64,000 nucleotides of DNA from Christiangramia portivictoriae DSM 23547 (GCF_000423045.1 NZ_AUHF01000008.1:62001-126000), one strand, 5' to 3'; shown: positions 17,169 through 28,168, numbered from the stretch's first letter. Program-made: numbers and translations. The notes: generated by a model not told the origin, from the letters alone.

Positions 17169-18413
17169 TTATCCTTCCAATACTTCGATCACTCCTAATG
17201 CTGCCCGTTCACCACTAAGTATGGCAGCATTTTGTGAACCATTGAGCAGTTGATCTCCGGCAAGAAAAACCTGCGTGCTCAAACGAGTTTCTGTAGATTG
17301 TAATTCATACTGAATATCTCTAAGATCTGGTAGCGCCTTTGGAATAAAGAACTGTTTTAAAAATTTGATCGTTCTAATACCAAATTCAGTTTTCAGTTCT
17401 TCGGAAACTTTCTCCACGAGTTCTTCTTCGCTATAATCCACATCACGAACTATAGTGGCCGAAAGCAGCTTTCCTGCTGAAGAATTTTTGTTTGAAATTG
17501 AGGAGTGGTAAAAAATATTGTTGACCAGCTTATCTTTATCAGACTGCAAACCGATGGTCGCATCACCAATCACATCTTCTTCTACGGTAAAATAAAGACA
17601 TCGACATGCCTTCCAGGCCTGCTTTTGCCCACGAAGATTGGCTACCATCGAACTTGCTTCCGTAGCGATAATGGTAAAATGAGATTTCACCTGTTCACCG
17701 TTTTCCAGCGTCAGTACATCATCGGTTACCTGCTTGATCCTGGAATTAAAATTCACCTTGGTGGTCTTCAGCCTTTTATATAGCTGCATTGGGATCGCGT
17801 TAATTCCATCTTTCGGGATGACCGCATCGCCTTCACCAAACATTTTATAGACGAACTCGAACATTCTGCTGGAAGTGTTCAAATCTGGTTCAAGAAAAAT
17901 TCCGGAGAAAAAAGGTCTGAAAAAATTACTGATCATCTTTTCTGAAAATCCTTTGTCCTGAAGGTATTGCAGCGTCGTGGTTTCTTTCTTCTTAAAGATT
18001 TCGTGCAGACTTAATTTCTTGAGCTCAAGGTTTAACTGAAGCACTTTCAACTTATCTGAAATTGATCCAACACTGGAAAAAATGGTTGGAAACAAAGCTG
18101 AAAAATCCCTCGTAGGATCGCCAATTCTGGTACTTTTCCCTTTTTGATAGATCACAGCTCCGGGTTTCAGCTTTTGAAGCTGCAGTGCTTCCAGATCAAG
18201 ATATTGCTGAATTTTTGGATACTGACTCAACATTACCTGAAAACCTCTGTCCAGCTGGTATCCATCTACTTCAAAAGTTCGCAACCTTCCTCCTACGTGG
18301 CTTTCAGCTTCATAAATCGTAGGTTGATATCCATGATCTTCAAGCACCATGGCGGCAACGAGTCCGCTCAAACCAGCTCCGATAATATTTATATTGTAAT
18401 CTTCCTTTTCCAT
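17169..18413 (-). CDS. FAD-dependent amine-oxidase-like oxidoreductase (phytoene desaturase / protoporphyrinogen oxidase fold)
   Basis: 414 residues. The N-terminal dinucleotide motif INIIGAGLSGLVAAMVLEDHGY with the acidic residue in TIYEAESHVGGRLRTF binds FAD. The C-terminal FLAGDQLLNGSQNAAILSGERAALG closes the FAD site. GFQVMLSQYPKIQQYL and PGAVIYQKG are typical of flavobacterial NAD(P)/FAD oxidoreductases of this group. The substrate is unknown, and no carotenoid or heme genes are adjacent to support either pathway. It is divergent from sbcD; the 274-base gap between them holds no convincing gene. Confidence 0.8.
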   Translation of the reverse strand: MEKEDYNINIIGAGLSGLVAAMVLEDHGYQPTIYEAESHVGGRLRTFEVDGYQLDRGFQVMLSQYPKIQQYLDLEALQLQKLKPGAVIYQKGKSTRIGDPTRDFSALFPTIFSSVGSISDKLKVLQLNLELKKLSLHEIFKKKETTTLQYLQDKGFSEKMISNFFRPFFSGIFLEPDLNTSSRMFEFVYKMFGEGDAVIPKDGINAIPMQLYKRLKTTKVNFNSRIKQVTDDVLTLENGEQVKSHFTIIATEASSMVANLRGQKQAWKACRCLYFTVEEDVIGDATIGLQSDKDKLVNNIFYHSSISNKNSSAGKLLSATIVRDVDYSEEELVEKVSEELKTEFGIRTIKFLKQFFIPKALPDLRDIQYELQSTETRLSTQVFLAGDQLLNGSQNAAILSGERAALGVIEVLEG

Positions 18414-18687
18414 AACATCTCAAATGTAAAACTAAAAAGCAGCAGAAGGTTCTATAGAATTGTTAACATTCTCAAGATTACTACTTTAAAAACGCTATGA
18501 ACTCACAGAAATTCATCACTGAAATTGTTGGTAAAAATCTGCTATTTTGGATACTTCAGGTTTTCCTGAAACTCAAATTTGATTATCTTGATTTCGCGAA
18601 TTTCTTGTCTGAAATTCAATTATCCATCACCTATGACGACAGGATCTGTCACCGGTGCAGCATACTTTTGCAAACTAAGATGTATAC

Positions 18688-19908
18688 ATGAAAATAGTTC
18701 ATACTGCCGACTGGCATATTGGAAAGAAACTACATAAACATGATCTAAGCCAGGACTTCGATCTATTCATCGACTGGCTTGCCCATTTCATTGAAACTGA
18801 AAAGGTGGATTTGCTCCTGATTTCCGGAGATGTTTTTGACCTGGCGAATCCGTCTTCAGAAGCGCGAAGGCAATATTACAGAGCACTTATTCGCTTGCAA
18901 AAATTGAACTGCAAGATAATAGCTACCGGTGGAAATCACGATTCCCCGGCAATGCTCGACGCTCCCCAGGAAATTATGCGCGCCCTGGACCTTACCGTGA
19001 TTGGCGGTCTAACACAGAATTTAGACGATGTGATCGTTCCGGTAAGAAATAGCACTGGAGAGATTGAACTGGTCATAGCTGCGATCCCTTATCTTAGGGA
19101 TGCCGATCTAAGAAGCGGTGAACAGGCTTCCAATCATGAAGATAGAGTTGAAGCTATTCGAACGGGCATTGAAAGAATTTTTGCAGAAGCTGCTGCGATC
19201 TGCCAGCAGAAATATCCTGGAATACCTGCGATTGCCATGGGCCATCTATATACGGCTGGGATCGAATCTTCAGAAAGTGAACGGGACATCCAGATTGGCA
19301 ATCTTGCTGCTTTCCGGGCTTCGCAGTTCGGTAATTATTTTAAATATCTCGCCTTGGGACATATTCACAAACCACAACGGGTATCTGCAGAAAAACCAGT
19401 TTTTTACAGCGGCTCCCCATTTCCGCTAAGTTTTAGCGAAAGAACAGATGAAAAAAGAATTCTTTTGCTGGACACAAGGTCTGGCTACGAACCAAAAAGT
19501 ATTGCCATTCCCAGCTTCAGGAGGCTTCTTAAACTCAGTGGCAATCTTAGCGAACTGGAATTAAAACTTAATTCCCTGGAACATCACGCCAGTTTAAAGT
19601 CTTTAATAGAAGTGGATCTCGTGGAAGAACAATACGATGCCCATAAAGTTTATGCGCTCGACCAGTTAGTAGATCAATTTCAAACTGATGGGTTTGAGAT
19701 CGTGAAACAACGCGTTCAATTCAAAAACCAGATAGATGGAAGTTCCCAGTTGTACCATGAGGAACAGCAGCTTGAAGATCTAAAGCCTAAAGATGTTTTT
19801 GCTGAATTGATCGCGACACATAATTATGCGGAAGATGATCAACATGAGATCATGGCTGCTTTTGATGAAATACTGGAAGATGTTCAATCTGGAAATACAG
19901 GCGTTTAA
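18688..19908 (+). CDS. sbcD: SbcCD nuclease, subunit D (Mre11-like)
   Basis: 406 residues. Calcineurin-like phosphoesterase motifs in order: HTADWHIGKKLHKHD, SGDVFDLANPS, ATGGNHDSPAML, then GHLYTAG and GHIHKPQRV, which supply the manganese ligands. The C-terminal SbcD domain follows. It forms the nuclease half of the SbcCD complex that opens DNA hairpins and blocked ends. Its TAA is followed immediately by the sbcC ATG at 19909, so the two subunits are translation-coupled. Confidence 0.95.
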   Translation: MKIVHTADWHIGKKLHKHDLSQDFDLFIDWLAHFIETEKVDLLLISGDVFDLANPSSEARRQYYRALIRLQKLNCKIIATGGNHDSPAMLDAPQEIMRALDLTVIGGLTQNLDDVIVPVRNSTGEIELVIAAIPYLRDADLRSGEQASNHEDRVEAIRTGIERIFAEAAAICQQKYPGIPAIAMGHLYTAGIESSESERDIQIGNLAAFRASQFGNYFKYLALGHIHKPQRVSAEKPVFYSGSPFPLSFSERTDEKRILLLDTRSGYEPKSIAIPSFRRLLKLSGNLSELELKLNSLEHHASLKSLIEVDLVEEQYDAHKVYALDQLVDQFQTDGFEIVKQRVQFKNQIDGSSQLYHEEQQLEDLKPKDVFAELIATHNYAEDDQHEIMAAFDEILEDVQSGNTGV

Positions 19909-22900
19909 ATGAAGATCTTAAAAATAGAGTTCGAAAACATCAATTCCCTTAAGGGGTCTTATAGTATCGATTTTACCAAAGAGCCTTTCACCACCAATTC
20001 GCTTTTTGCCATCACCGGTCCAACGGGTAGCGGGAAAAGCACTATTCTCGATGTAATCTCGCTGGCTTTGTTTAATCATGTGCCCAGATTGGGGAAGATC
20101 ACTAAAAACGAAATTGCCACTAAAGGAGCAATTCTTACCCGGAACCAGAAAAACGCGATGGCGCGTATCACTTATAGCTGTAATTCCGGGATCTACAGTT
20201 CTCAATGGAGCATAGAAATCAACCGGAATAATAATCTGAATGATTATGAAATGGAACTTCATGATCATCAATCTGGAAAATTGATTGATCTCAAGAAGTC
20301 ACTCATTCCAGGTAAGAACGAAGAATTGATCGGGCTTAATTATGACCAGTTCATCAAAGCAGTTCTCTTGGCGCAGGGTGAATTTGCCCAGTTTCTAAGA
20401 GCAAAGAAAGAGGAACGAGGTGAATTGCTGGAAAAGATCACTGGAACCGGCATCTATCGACAGCTTGGTATCAGGGCTTTTGAGAAAAATAAGGAAGCCA
20501 GCCAGGAGATCATACTGCAGCAAAATGAGATCAGGATCATTGATCAGAATTTACTGGATAAAGAGCTGCTTACCAAGAAAAGGCGGGATCTAAAGGAAAA
20601 ATCGCAGACCTGTGAAAACTCGAAAACTGAGATTGAAAAGATCAAAAAAGCGATAGAACTAAAAAGATCTGTTTCAGAACTGGAAACTCAGCTTCATACG
20701 CTAAAGTCTTCTGAAAAACAGACGAAAGCTCAATTGGAAGTTTTTGAAAGGGAACAGGGAAAACAACTGAAATTCCACGAAAAGGTGGAACCTAAAGCTG
20801 AAAAGTTTCGGGAATGGTCTCAGAATATTTCCAGGATAAGGGAACTAGAGGTTGAGAAAACCAGACTCTCTAATAAGCTTATTTCTACAAAAAAGAATAT
20901 TGAGGAGCTTCTGAAAAATGCTTCAACCCTTGTGCAGTCCAAACTGTCAGAAGAAAATATTGAAAAAAGCCTGTTCGGTTTTAGAGAACAGGTACTGGAT
21001 CTACAACAAAAGAGAGCAGATAAACTTTCTCTTTATAACACTAAAAAAGAACAGTTAAAAACTGAATTAAGAGATACAGAGATTTTAGTAAGTGATGATG
21101 TTGCTGAGTTAAAATCGAGTCTCAATTCTGCTTTTAGTACTAATTCATCAGAATTAAACCGACTGCTTCAGAAACATCAAGTTTTGACAATCGTGGATAT
21201 TTCCGAAGAAAAGGAAAAGCTACGAGTACTTCAGAAGCGATCGCGGGATGCCTACCGTTCTTTTATGGAGCTTCAGGATTGTAAGAAAGAATCTGGAGCG
21301 ATTTTGGAGCAGTTAAAAATCCTGGAACCTGAGTTAAAATCTGCTCCGGAAAGGATCAACAATTTATCCAAAGACACAGCCATATTAAGATCTAACCTGG
21401 AAAATAAACAGCTTAGCCTTGAAAATTTAAAGTTGCGGGCGAGCCTGCAAGAACACAGGAAAAATCTGGTGGATGGAAAGCCCTGTCCTTTATGCGGAGC
21501 CACTCATCACCCGCTTGCAGAAGATAATGAGGCTAATGCTTCAGTTCTGGAAACTGAAATTACCAGCCTTTCCAAGAAGTACGAGAGTTCCCGGGATCAA
21601 CTTACGCGAGAAGCGTCAAAACTGGAAACTCTGCGCAATAGTTTTACAGAGCTTTCTGAGAAATTAAAAACACTTCAGCAGCAGGAAAAAGAGCAGATTC
21701 AGCAGTTGAGCATTCATTTTGAGGAATTCAGCCATATTAAGACCCGAGAAGAATTTCAGGAATACGAAAAAAGCCTGGAAGAGAAACTACAAGATCTGGC
21801 TGAAATGGAAAGATATTCGCGTCTTGGCAATGCTTATAAAAATGCTCTACCTATTGCTGAAGCGCTTCAGGAAATAATTGAAGCTGGAAAGACCCTCAAA
21901 TTACAGATCGAAAGGCTTTATTCGGGATCAAATATCCAGAATGATGTACAGCAACTGCATACGAACTGGATCAGGCTATTGCAGGAAAGAGACCATACCG
22001 AAGAACAACTGGCGGCCATAAGTTCGCAATATGCAAAGATCATGGAAAACCAAAGGCTGGTAGAAAGTGATCTTGCAAATTTCTGTGAAAAGCACAATTT
22101 TGAAAGCATAGAAGAGGCACGGAAAAATCTACTTAGCGAATCCCAGGCCAGTGATTTTAGAAAAGAAAGGCAACTTATAGCCGATCGATTGACCAGTGCC
22201 CGAGCCTCTGGCAAAACACTTCTGGAACAACTGTCCAGGTTGAAAAAGATCGAACCTGAACAGGAACGCGACATGCTTGAAAAACAGCTACAGGAAAAAA
22301 CTACTGAGCTGGCCAGTATGGAAACTGCCTGTAAGGAAATTGAGCGCGTCCTGAAAAATTACGAGGAGCAAGTTGATCGTAAAACAAAACTTCAGGAAGA
22401 AATTGCAGAAAAGGAAAAGCTTAGCAAAAGATGGCGAATTCTGAATGAACTTATTGGAGACTCAAAAGGTAAAAAATTCAATGATTTCGCACAGGATCTT
22501 ACATTGTTCAGATTACTCAGTCTTGCGAATGTTCGATTGAAGGACCTAAACGATCGCTATCTTATTGATAAACCAGAAGAAAAAGAAGATGACGGCCTGG
22601 TAGCTATAGATCAACACATGGGTGGGCAGCGAAGATCTGTAAAAACGCTGTCTGGTGGCGAGACTTTTATACTCAGTCTAAGCATGGCCCTGGCCTTGTC
22701 TGATCTTGCTTCTAAAAACGTAGAGATCAACAGCCTGTTTATAGACGAAGGTTTTGGAACGCTGGATCCTGAAACACTGGATCAAACACTGGATACTCTG
22801 GAACGGCTGCAAGCCGAAAGTTCCAAGACCATTGGAATTATTAGTCATGTAGATTCTTTAAAGGAACGAATATCCACCCAGATAAAATTAACCAGAAATG

Positions 22901-22932
22901 GACAGGGTTACAGCAGCCTGGAAATCACTTAA
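19909..22932 (+). CDS. sbcC: SbcCD nuclease, subunit C (Rad50-like SMC ATPase)
   Basis: 1007 residues, normal size. Walker A ITGPTGSGKSTILD near residue 35, long coiled coils, a zinc hook CxxC in GKPCPLCGATHHP near residue 525, then the ABC signature KTLSGGETFILSLSMALALS and Walker B SLFIDEGFGTLD near the C-terminus. QGEFAQFLRAKKEERGELLE follows the Q-loop. It is the ATPase arm of SbcCD and acts in the cytosol on palindromes and double-strand ends. A terminator follows 7 bases after the stop. Confidence 0.95.
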   Translation: MKILKIEFENINSLKGSYSIDFTKEPFTTNSLFAITGPTGSGKSTILDVISLALFNHVPRLGKITKNEIATKGAILTRNQKNAMARITYSCNSGIYSSQWSIEINRNNNLNDYEMELHDHQSGKLIDLKKSLIPGKNEELIGLNYDQFIKAVLLAQGEFAQFLRAKKEERGELLEKITGTGIYRQLGIRAFEKNKEASQEIILQQNEIRIIDQNLLDKELLTKKRRDLKEKSQTCENSKTEIEKIKKAIELKRSVSELETQLHTLKSSEKQTKAQLEVFEREQGKQLKFHEKVEPKAEKFREWSQNISRIRELEVEKTRLSNKLISTKKNIEELLKNASTLVQSKLSEENIEKSLFGFREQVLDLQQKRADKLSLYNTKKEQLKTELRDTEILVSDDVAELKSSLNSAFSTNSSELNRLLQKHQVLTIVDISEEKEKLRVLQKRSRDAYRSFMELQDCKKESGAILEQLKILEPELKSAPERINNLSKDTAILRSNLENKQLSLENLKLRASLQEHRKNLVDGKPCPLCGATHHPLAEDNEANASVLETEITSLSKKYESSRDQLTREASKLETLRNSFTELSEKLKTLQQQEKEQIQQLSIHFEEFSHIKTREEFQEYEKSLEEKLQDLAEMERYSRLGNAYKNALPIAEALQEIIEAGKTLKLQIERLYSGSNIQNDVQQLHTNWIRLLQERDHTEEQLAAISSQYAKIMENQRLVESDLANFCEKHNFESIEEARKNLLSESQASDFRKERQLIADRLTSARASGKTLLEQLSRLKKIEPEQERDMLEKQLQEKTTELASMETACKEIERVLKNYEEQVDRKTKLQEEIAEKEKLSKRWRILNELIGDSKGKKFNDFAQDLTLFRLLSLANVRLKDLNDRYLIDKPEEKEDDGLVAIDQHMGGQRRSVKTLSGGETFILSLSMALALSDLASKNVEINSLFIDEGFGTLDPETLDQTLDTLERLQAESSKTIGIISHVDSLKERISTQIKLTRNGQGYSSLEIT

Positions 22933-22938
22933 AAGAGA

Positions 22939-22959
22939 AAAGCCGGACTCTCCGGCTTT
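22939..22959 (+). terminator. Terminator of the sbcDC operon
   Basis: Arms AAAGCCGGA and TCCGGCTTT with a 3-base loop, 6 bases after the sbcC stop. The rest of the 312-base gap up to 23244 is AT-rich and holds no convincing gene. Confidence 0.8.
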
Positions 22960-23244
22960 GTCTTAGGCTAATTCAATGATTAAAAATTAAAAATTGAACC
23001 ATAGTTTTGAATTTTATCTCTTCATATAAACCTCCTTCTTTTTAGTCTCGATATATTTACGACAATTTGGAAGTCAGAGTTTTATGATAATAAACACTAT
23101 TGGTTAAATGATTAACACAAAAGCAACAAAAGGCTTAAATTTTAAAATATTCGGCAAAAATTGTTGCTAAGCGGGTGTAAAGTCAGATTTCAAACGAAGG
23201 AGTTTAATTATCTTTACTCAAACTTGCTACTATAAACACTATTT

Positions 23245-24096
23245 ATGGAAAAGAAGATCCTAGTCCCTACCAATTTCACCAAACATTCATGGAGTGCATT
23301 GATTTTTGCCATGAAATTATTCAAAAAGTTTCCATGTACCTTTTACCTAATCAATGTGTACAGCTCCCGTGGTTCTTTGAGCGAGGCCATGTCTATCCAC
23401 AAGGAGGACGAGGAGGAAACCAATGCTTCTGTTTCTGAAAAAGGACTTGCACGCATCATGCAGGGGCTTAGTTTTAGAAAGGAGAATCAAAAACATCAGT
23501 TTGAGCAGATTAGTTATGACGGTAACCTGGTGGAAGGGATTCAGGAGCAGGTGATTAAACTTGGAATTGATATGATTATTGTTGGCTCTCCCGGAGATAC
23601 GGCGGGTATTAATACTGCTGAAAATAACAAGATTTCCAAGATCACTGAAAAGATCAAAGAATGTCCTGTACTCGTGATTCCTGAAAAGTACGAGACTGCG
23701 ATCGATCCAAATCTCGAAATCGTATTCCCAACAAATTTACGTAAGCCTTTCAAGCCGAGTGAACTGGAACACCTGGTTGAACTGGCCCAGAATACCGAAT
23801 GTTCCATCAGGGTGCTGTATATCAATACTGAAGGAAAAGCGCTCTCCACAGAGCAGGAAAAGAATAAAGAGGATTTGCTAAAGCAACTGTCAAAAGTAAA
23901 TACCAGTTTTCATATGCTTACTAAAACCAGTCCTACCACTGGGGTGCATTTATTTATAGAAAGCAGGGAAAGTGATTTTCTCGCGCTATATCAAAGAAAA
24001 CAGGGATTCTTCGGAAAGATTTTCAACAAAGCCGCTATTGAGGATATCGATTTTGATCCAAAATTACCCGTTCTTATACTGAAGGAAATACGCTAA
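23245..24096 (+). CDS. Universal stress protein with tandem USP domains
   Basis: 283 residues. The first domain (1-150) starts KKILVPTNFTKHSWSALIFAMKLF and ends with the nucleotide-loop-like MIIVGSPGDTAGINTAENNKISKITEKIKECPVLVIPE, a variant of the usual GxxGxx(9)GS motif. The second domain (155-283) is more divergent, starting LEIVFPTNLRKPF and ending LPVLILKEI. This tandem form is common in Bacteroidota. The role in stress adaptation is family-level only. It appears monocistronic, although the AsmA gene follows in the same direction after 118 bases. Confidence 0.82.
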   Translation: MEKKILVPTNFTKHSWSALIFAMKLFKKFPCTFYLINVYSSRGSLSEAMSIHKEDEEETNASVSEKGLARIMQGLSFRKENQKHQFEQISYDGNLVEGIQEQVIKLGIDMIIVGSPGDTAGINTAENNKISKITEKIKECPVLVIPEKYETAIDPNLEIVFPTNLRKPFKPSELEHLVELAQNTECSIRVLYINTEGKALSTEQEKNKEDLLKQLSKVNTSFHMLTKTSPTTGVHLFIESRESDFLALYQRKQGFFGKIFNKAAIEDIDFDPKLPVLILKEIR

Positions 24097-24214
24097 AGAC
24101 TAAAAAAGCAGGTCATCAAGCTGTTTTCCATATAAGTGGTACCAATTTAATTTTAATGTACTTTGGTGCGGCAGGAGCAACTCAGTAAAAACCTGAAAAA
24201 GCATCATCGAAGCT

Positions 24215-27200
24215 GTGGATCAAACCAATTCAAAAAAGAAGACAGGAAAATCTAAATGGATCAAGCGTGTCCTGATTGCGGCAGGTCTCTTGTTTGTAGC
24301 GCCGTTGTTTCTTTTTATCCTGGGATGGTTTAGCAGGGATCTTTTGATCGATGAACTTCAGATATGGTACGAAGCGAACAGTAATGGAACCCTGGAAATT
24401 GGGGAAGTGAATGCGAACTTTTTCATTGGATTTCCAAATGTAGGCTTCAGTATAGAAGATGTCAAACAAAGCAGTTTTGATACCATTCTGGACAAGCGAA
24501 CCATCATAAAGCTGGCGCGGGCAGATGTTAATATCTCGGCAAAAGACCTAATGCGTGGTGATGTTCAATTTCGAAATATCCGGATTAGAGATGCCAGTAT
24601 ACATACACAGGTACTTACTGAAAAGACCCTTCAGGAATATATTGAACTAAAGCTAAGGAAGCAGCTGGAGAACAATAGCGGCTTCGAACTTCCCTCCTGG
24701 ATTCACCCAAAAATATCGACATTTCAATTGCAGAATGTTCATTTTATTGCTGAAAATAAGATGCTTCATAAATACTTCGACCTGGTGGCAGAGAATGTTA
24801 CCGGAGAAATTAGATCTGAGGATGAACTGATTCGCGGAAATATCGACTTTGAAGTATTTATCAACGACCTTGGATTTAACACTCGCAAAGGCAGTTTTAT
24901 TAATGGTGCGATGGTCACTGGAAGTCCGAGTTTTAAATTAAGAAATTCAAATAATAAGCTGGAAATCCCAGCTTTCAATCTTCAATTGGAAGATCAGAAT
25001 TTTGATGCCAAAGCTCAGTTTGAATTTGAGCAACTTACAGGCTATGAATTCAGTTTAGAAAATAAGCTAACCGATCTTAAAAAGATCCAGCAATTCCTGC
25101 CAGATTCTCTGGCGGCAAAGATTCAACCATACCAGGTTCAGGAACCCATGGCAACTCGTTTGGAGCTTAAAGGAAAATTCGCATACGGCGACGTGCCTTT
25201 TATCCATGTAGACTTCAGCACTAAGGATAACCGCCTGGAGCTATTCGAAGAACATCAATTGGTGAATGTAGCCACACATGGTGTGCTTACCAATAATTTA
25301 CATTCAGTTGACTCACTAATGGAACAACCCGGGAAACGCGATATCAAATTGTTCTTTAAGGACTTTTCAGCGAATTTAGGCGATATGCAGTTAAATGCTC
25401 AAAATAGTTATTACCAGTCTACAGCAACATCCAGAAACCAGGTAAAAGCAACAATCCAGGTGAATGGTTCGAATGAAGCTATGGCAAAGGCACTGAATAA
25501 TGAAAATTTCAGCTTCAAGGGTGGCCAGTTTTCATTGGAGGCCGCTATCGATGGTAATATCGATGATCCTTATACGATACTGAATGCCGGGAAAGGTACT
25601 TTTAGCATGGGAAACACCCGGGTTATACTGGAAGAAAACAATGTGCAGTTACCTTTAAGAAAACTTCAGCTGGAGCTGGATCATAACAATTCTACACTCA
25701 GGGAATTAAAAATTGATCTGCCCAATGGCGAGCATTTGAACTTCCGCGGAAATGTTAAGAATGTCTCTGCATTAATGGCTTCCAATCCGGCAGAACCGGC
25801 AGAGGCCCGACTAAGACTGGACTCCGATGCGCTGAATATTGATAACCTCATCGATACGGCGACCAAATTTACGTCCAATAATGAAGAGGAGCAGGAGAAC
25901 TTAAAAACCCTGCACCAGACATTGGCAGCGATCTACAAAAAATTTCAACCCGGCTTTCAACTAAATATTAATTCTGTGATCTACCGGGATAACCTATTTC
26001 AAAACCTGAAAGCCCGGGTACGCTTAAAAAATTCTGAAGTTATCCAGTTCGATCAGCTGGAGTTCGATTACCAGGATGCAGAAACTCTACTTAGCGGAAC
26101 GGTTAGGGTTCCAGAGGTGAAAGAGAACATCAACGAGCCAATTTTCATAAATGTAGATGCAGATACAAAAGGTTCCATTCGGGTGTTCCAGGATCTTTTC
26201 AATATCCAGTTGGTTTCTTTAAGAAAAGGTGATTTTTCATTTAAAGGTAAGTTCACGGGCAATATTCAATATTTCGATCAACTACTTAGAAATGCGGAAG
26301 GTGACCTACAATTGTCTGAAACAGAATTTTACTATCCTGAGGCCGACCTGAAATTCGCCATGGATACACTACACGTTGGTATTGATAAGAGCAATATCAG
26401 CCTGGACCGCTTTGCCCTGGAAACTAAAGACCACCACCCTATCTATCTTCAAAGTACGATCACAGATTTTCCTTCCTTTTTACTGGAAGAGGACACCGAC
26501 ACCGGAAGTATTGCCGTAAAACTGGATGCAGATTATCTTGATATGGACCAGTGGCTGGAATCCATTGCTGAAATGGAGCGAGACACTTTGAAGAAGGCAT
26601 CCCAAAAAGCCCATGTTTCAAATATATTCCGGGATATCTATAAATTTCACCCAACCATTCAAATCGAGTTGGATTCAGTAAAATACAACGAACTTGTTTC
26701 TGAAGATCTTCAGGCTTACGTTGTCTTTGAAAATGATTCTATTTTGAAACTTGATGACCTCTACCTGAAATTCAAAGAAACAAGAGCCAATATTCAAGGC
26801 TCTGTAACCGCCCGGGAACCCAAAATGAATACTGAAAATGAAAACCCGTTTGACTTCAGGTTTGCACTGGCTATGAATGGAAAATCCAGAGATCTCAATG
26901 AACTTCTTAATACGGTAAACTTTGAATTAAATTCAGGAGACTTTGAATTTACGGGTAGCTATCAAGGCCAGGCACAGGACCTTAGTATTCTTAATTCCAA
27001 CGCTGAAGGTGATCTCAAACTAGGCGCCACCTTGGTCAAGATCAATGAAACAGCGCTTCAAATACCCGTGGATAGCCTGCATCTGGTCATTAAAAACGAC
27101 CTCGCAAGCCTGGACCGGCTGGATATAGACCTTCCAGGCAAGAGTTCGATCGATATCACAGGAACTATCGATCATTTTTCAGACTTTATCAACAACAAAC

Positions 27201-28168
27201 AGTCTGAACTTGGACATACTTCAACATTTAAGATCAAGTCTCCATTTCTCGATAGCAAGGATATCGTTGAATTCATAGGAGCAGATTCAGTCAAAACCAA
27301 AAAAGACTCGAAAGCAGGTTTTAAGATTGCCAATATCAAGGACATTCTTAGAAATATTAATGATTCCTATTATCCTTCAGCCAGTATCGCCCTGGACAGT
27401 GTATTGGTGGATGAGCTGGCAGTTTCAGATTTTAAGGCATCGCTTAATTTTGATCCCGAAGGCAATTTTAAATTAACCAATACAGATTTTAAATACCAGC
27501 AAGGTTCTGTGGGTATTCAACTTCTCGCCACCATAGATACTTCGAAAGTACTGCCGGTGCATTTGGAGACAGAATTCAAGAACATCGATATTCAGAAGCT
27601 ATTAGAGGATCTCGACTATCTGAATATGGAGGAATTACGAGCTGCTAAGAAAATTGCCGGTACACTTCATCTAGATATTGACGCCAGAACCAGATTGCTG
27701 CCCAATGGCAGTATGGATCTAAACTCTTTAAACGGTACAGTAAAATTTGATCTTCAGGATTTAGAACTTTATGGCTTTAAACCTGTAAAGGAGTCGGTCG
27801 TACTTTTGAAAGAAGAGCGATTTGAAAAACTTAGATTCAGACCTATTACTCAGACCTTCAGAATTACGAACGGTGTAGTGAAAATTCCAAGAACACAGAT
27901 ACAATCCTCGGCCTTACAGTTGTATGCTGAAGGCGAATTTAAACTGGATGAATATGTTGACATCTGGCTTTCCCTGCCATGGAAGAACCTAAAATCGAAT
28001 GACGGACTTCAATTACCACAAAAACAGTCCTATGAAGAGGCTGGAGCTAAATTCTATCTTCAATTGATTCAGAAGAAGAACAGTGAAGAAGAAAAAGATA
28101 AAAAGTTAAGGACACGGTTTCGCTTCTGGAATCGAGAGCTTAAACATAGAACTGAGGCAGATCATTAA
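24215..28168 (+). CDS. Very large AsmA-like family protein (lipid-transport/envelope type)
   Basis: 1317 residues from a GTG start at 24215; no better ATG precedes the membrane segment, and the GTG leaves a basic leader KKKTGKSKWIKRV. One N-terminal transmembrane helix (residues 21-40) anchors a long beta-rich periplasmic body. It is built of repeating segments beginning with LRLDSDALNIDNLI, FINVDADTK, AVKLDADYLDMDQWL and LDIDARTRLLPNGS, the alternating pattern of AsmA/TamB/YhdP bridge proteins. The C-terminal part carries the AsmA-like C domain (SLNGTVKFDLQDLELYGF, then LPWKNLKSNDG). Such proteins are thought to move phospholipids between membranes. Its terminator is shared with the convergent gene. 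Confidence 0.8.
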   Translation: MDQTNSKKKTGKSKWIKRVLIAAGLLFVAPLFLFILGWFSRDLLIDELQIWYEANSNGTLEIGEVNANFFIGFPNVGFSIEDVKQSSFDTILDKRTIIKLARADVNISAKDLMRGDVQFRNIRIRDASIHTQVLTEKTLQEYIELKLRKQLENNSGFELPSWIHPKISTFQLQNVHFIAENKMLHKYFDLVAENVTGEIRSEDELIRGNIDFEVFINDLGFNTRKGSFINGAMVTGSPSFKLRNSNNKLEIPAFNLQLEDQNFDAKAQFEFEQLTGYEFSLENKLTDLKKIQQFLPDSLAAKIQPYQVQEPMATRLELKGKFAYGDVPFIHVDFSTKDNRLELFEEHQLVNVATHGVLTNNLHSVDSLMEQPGKRDIKLFFKDFSANLGDMQLNAQNSYYQSTATSRNQVKATIQVNGSNEAMAKALNNENFSFKGGQFSLEAAIDGNIDDPYTILNAGKGTFSMGNTRVILEENNVQLPLRKLQLELDHNNSTLRELKIDLPNGEHLNFRGNVKNVSALMASNPAEPAEARLRLDSDALNIDNLIDTATKFTSNNEEEQENLKTLHQTLAAIYKKFQPGFQLNINSVIYRDNLFQNLKARVRLKNSEVIQFDQLEFDYQDAETLLSGTVRVPEVKENINEPIFINVDADTKGSIRVFQDLFNIQLVSLRKGDFSFKGKFTGNIQYFDQLLRNAEGDLQLSETEFYYPEADLKFAMDTLHVGIDKSNISLDRFALETKDHHPIYLQSTITDFPSFLLEEDTDTGSIAVKLDADYLDMDQWLESIAEMERDTLKKASQKAHVSNIFRDIYKFHPTIQIELDSVKYNELVSEDLQAYVVFENDSILKLDDLYLKFKETRANIQGSVTAREPKMNTENENPFDFRFALAMNGKSRDLNELLNTVNFELNSGDFEFTGSYQGQAQDLSILNSNAEGDLKLGATLVKINETALQIPVDSLHLVIKNDLASLDRLDIDLPGKSSIDITGTIDHFSDFINNKQSELGHTSTFKIKSPFLDSKDIVEFIGADSVKTKKDSKAGFKIANIKDILRNINDSYYPSASIALDSVLVDELAVSDFKASLNFDPEGNFKLTNTDFKYQQGSVGIQLLATIDTSKVLPVHLETEFKNIDIQKLLEDLDYLNMEELRAAKKIAGTLHLDIDARTRLLPNGSMDLNSLNGTVKFDLQDLELYGFKPVKESVVLLKEERFEKLRFRPITQTFRITNGVVKIPRTQIQSSALQLYAEGEFKLDEYVDIWLSLPWKNLKSNDGLQLPQKQSYEEAGAKFYLQLIQKKNSEEEKDKKLRTRFRFWNRELKHRTEADH

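Noticed and set aside
18497-18691. 64-residue ORF between the FAD oxidoreductase and sbcD
   Set aside because: No family features, overlaps the sbcD start, low-complexity hydrophobic text. Not convincing as a gene.
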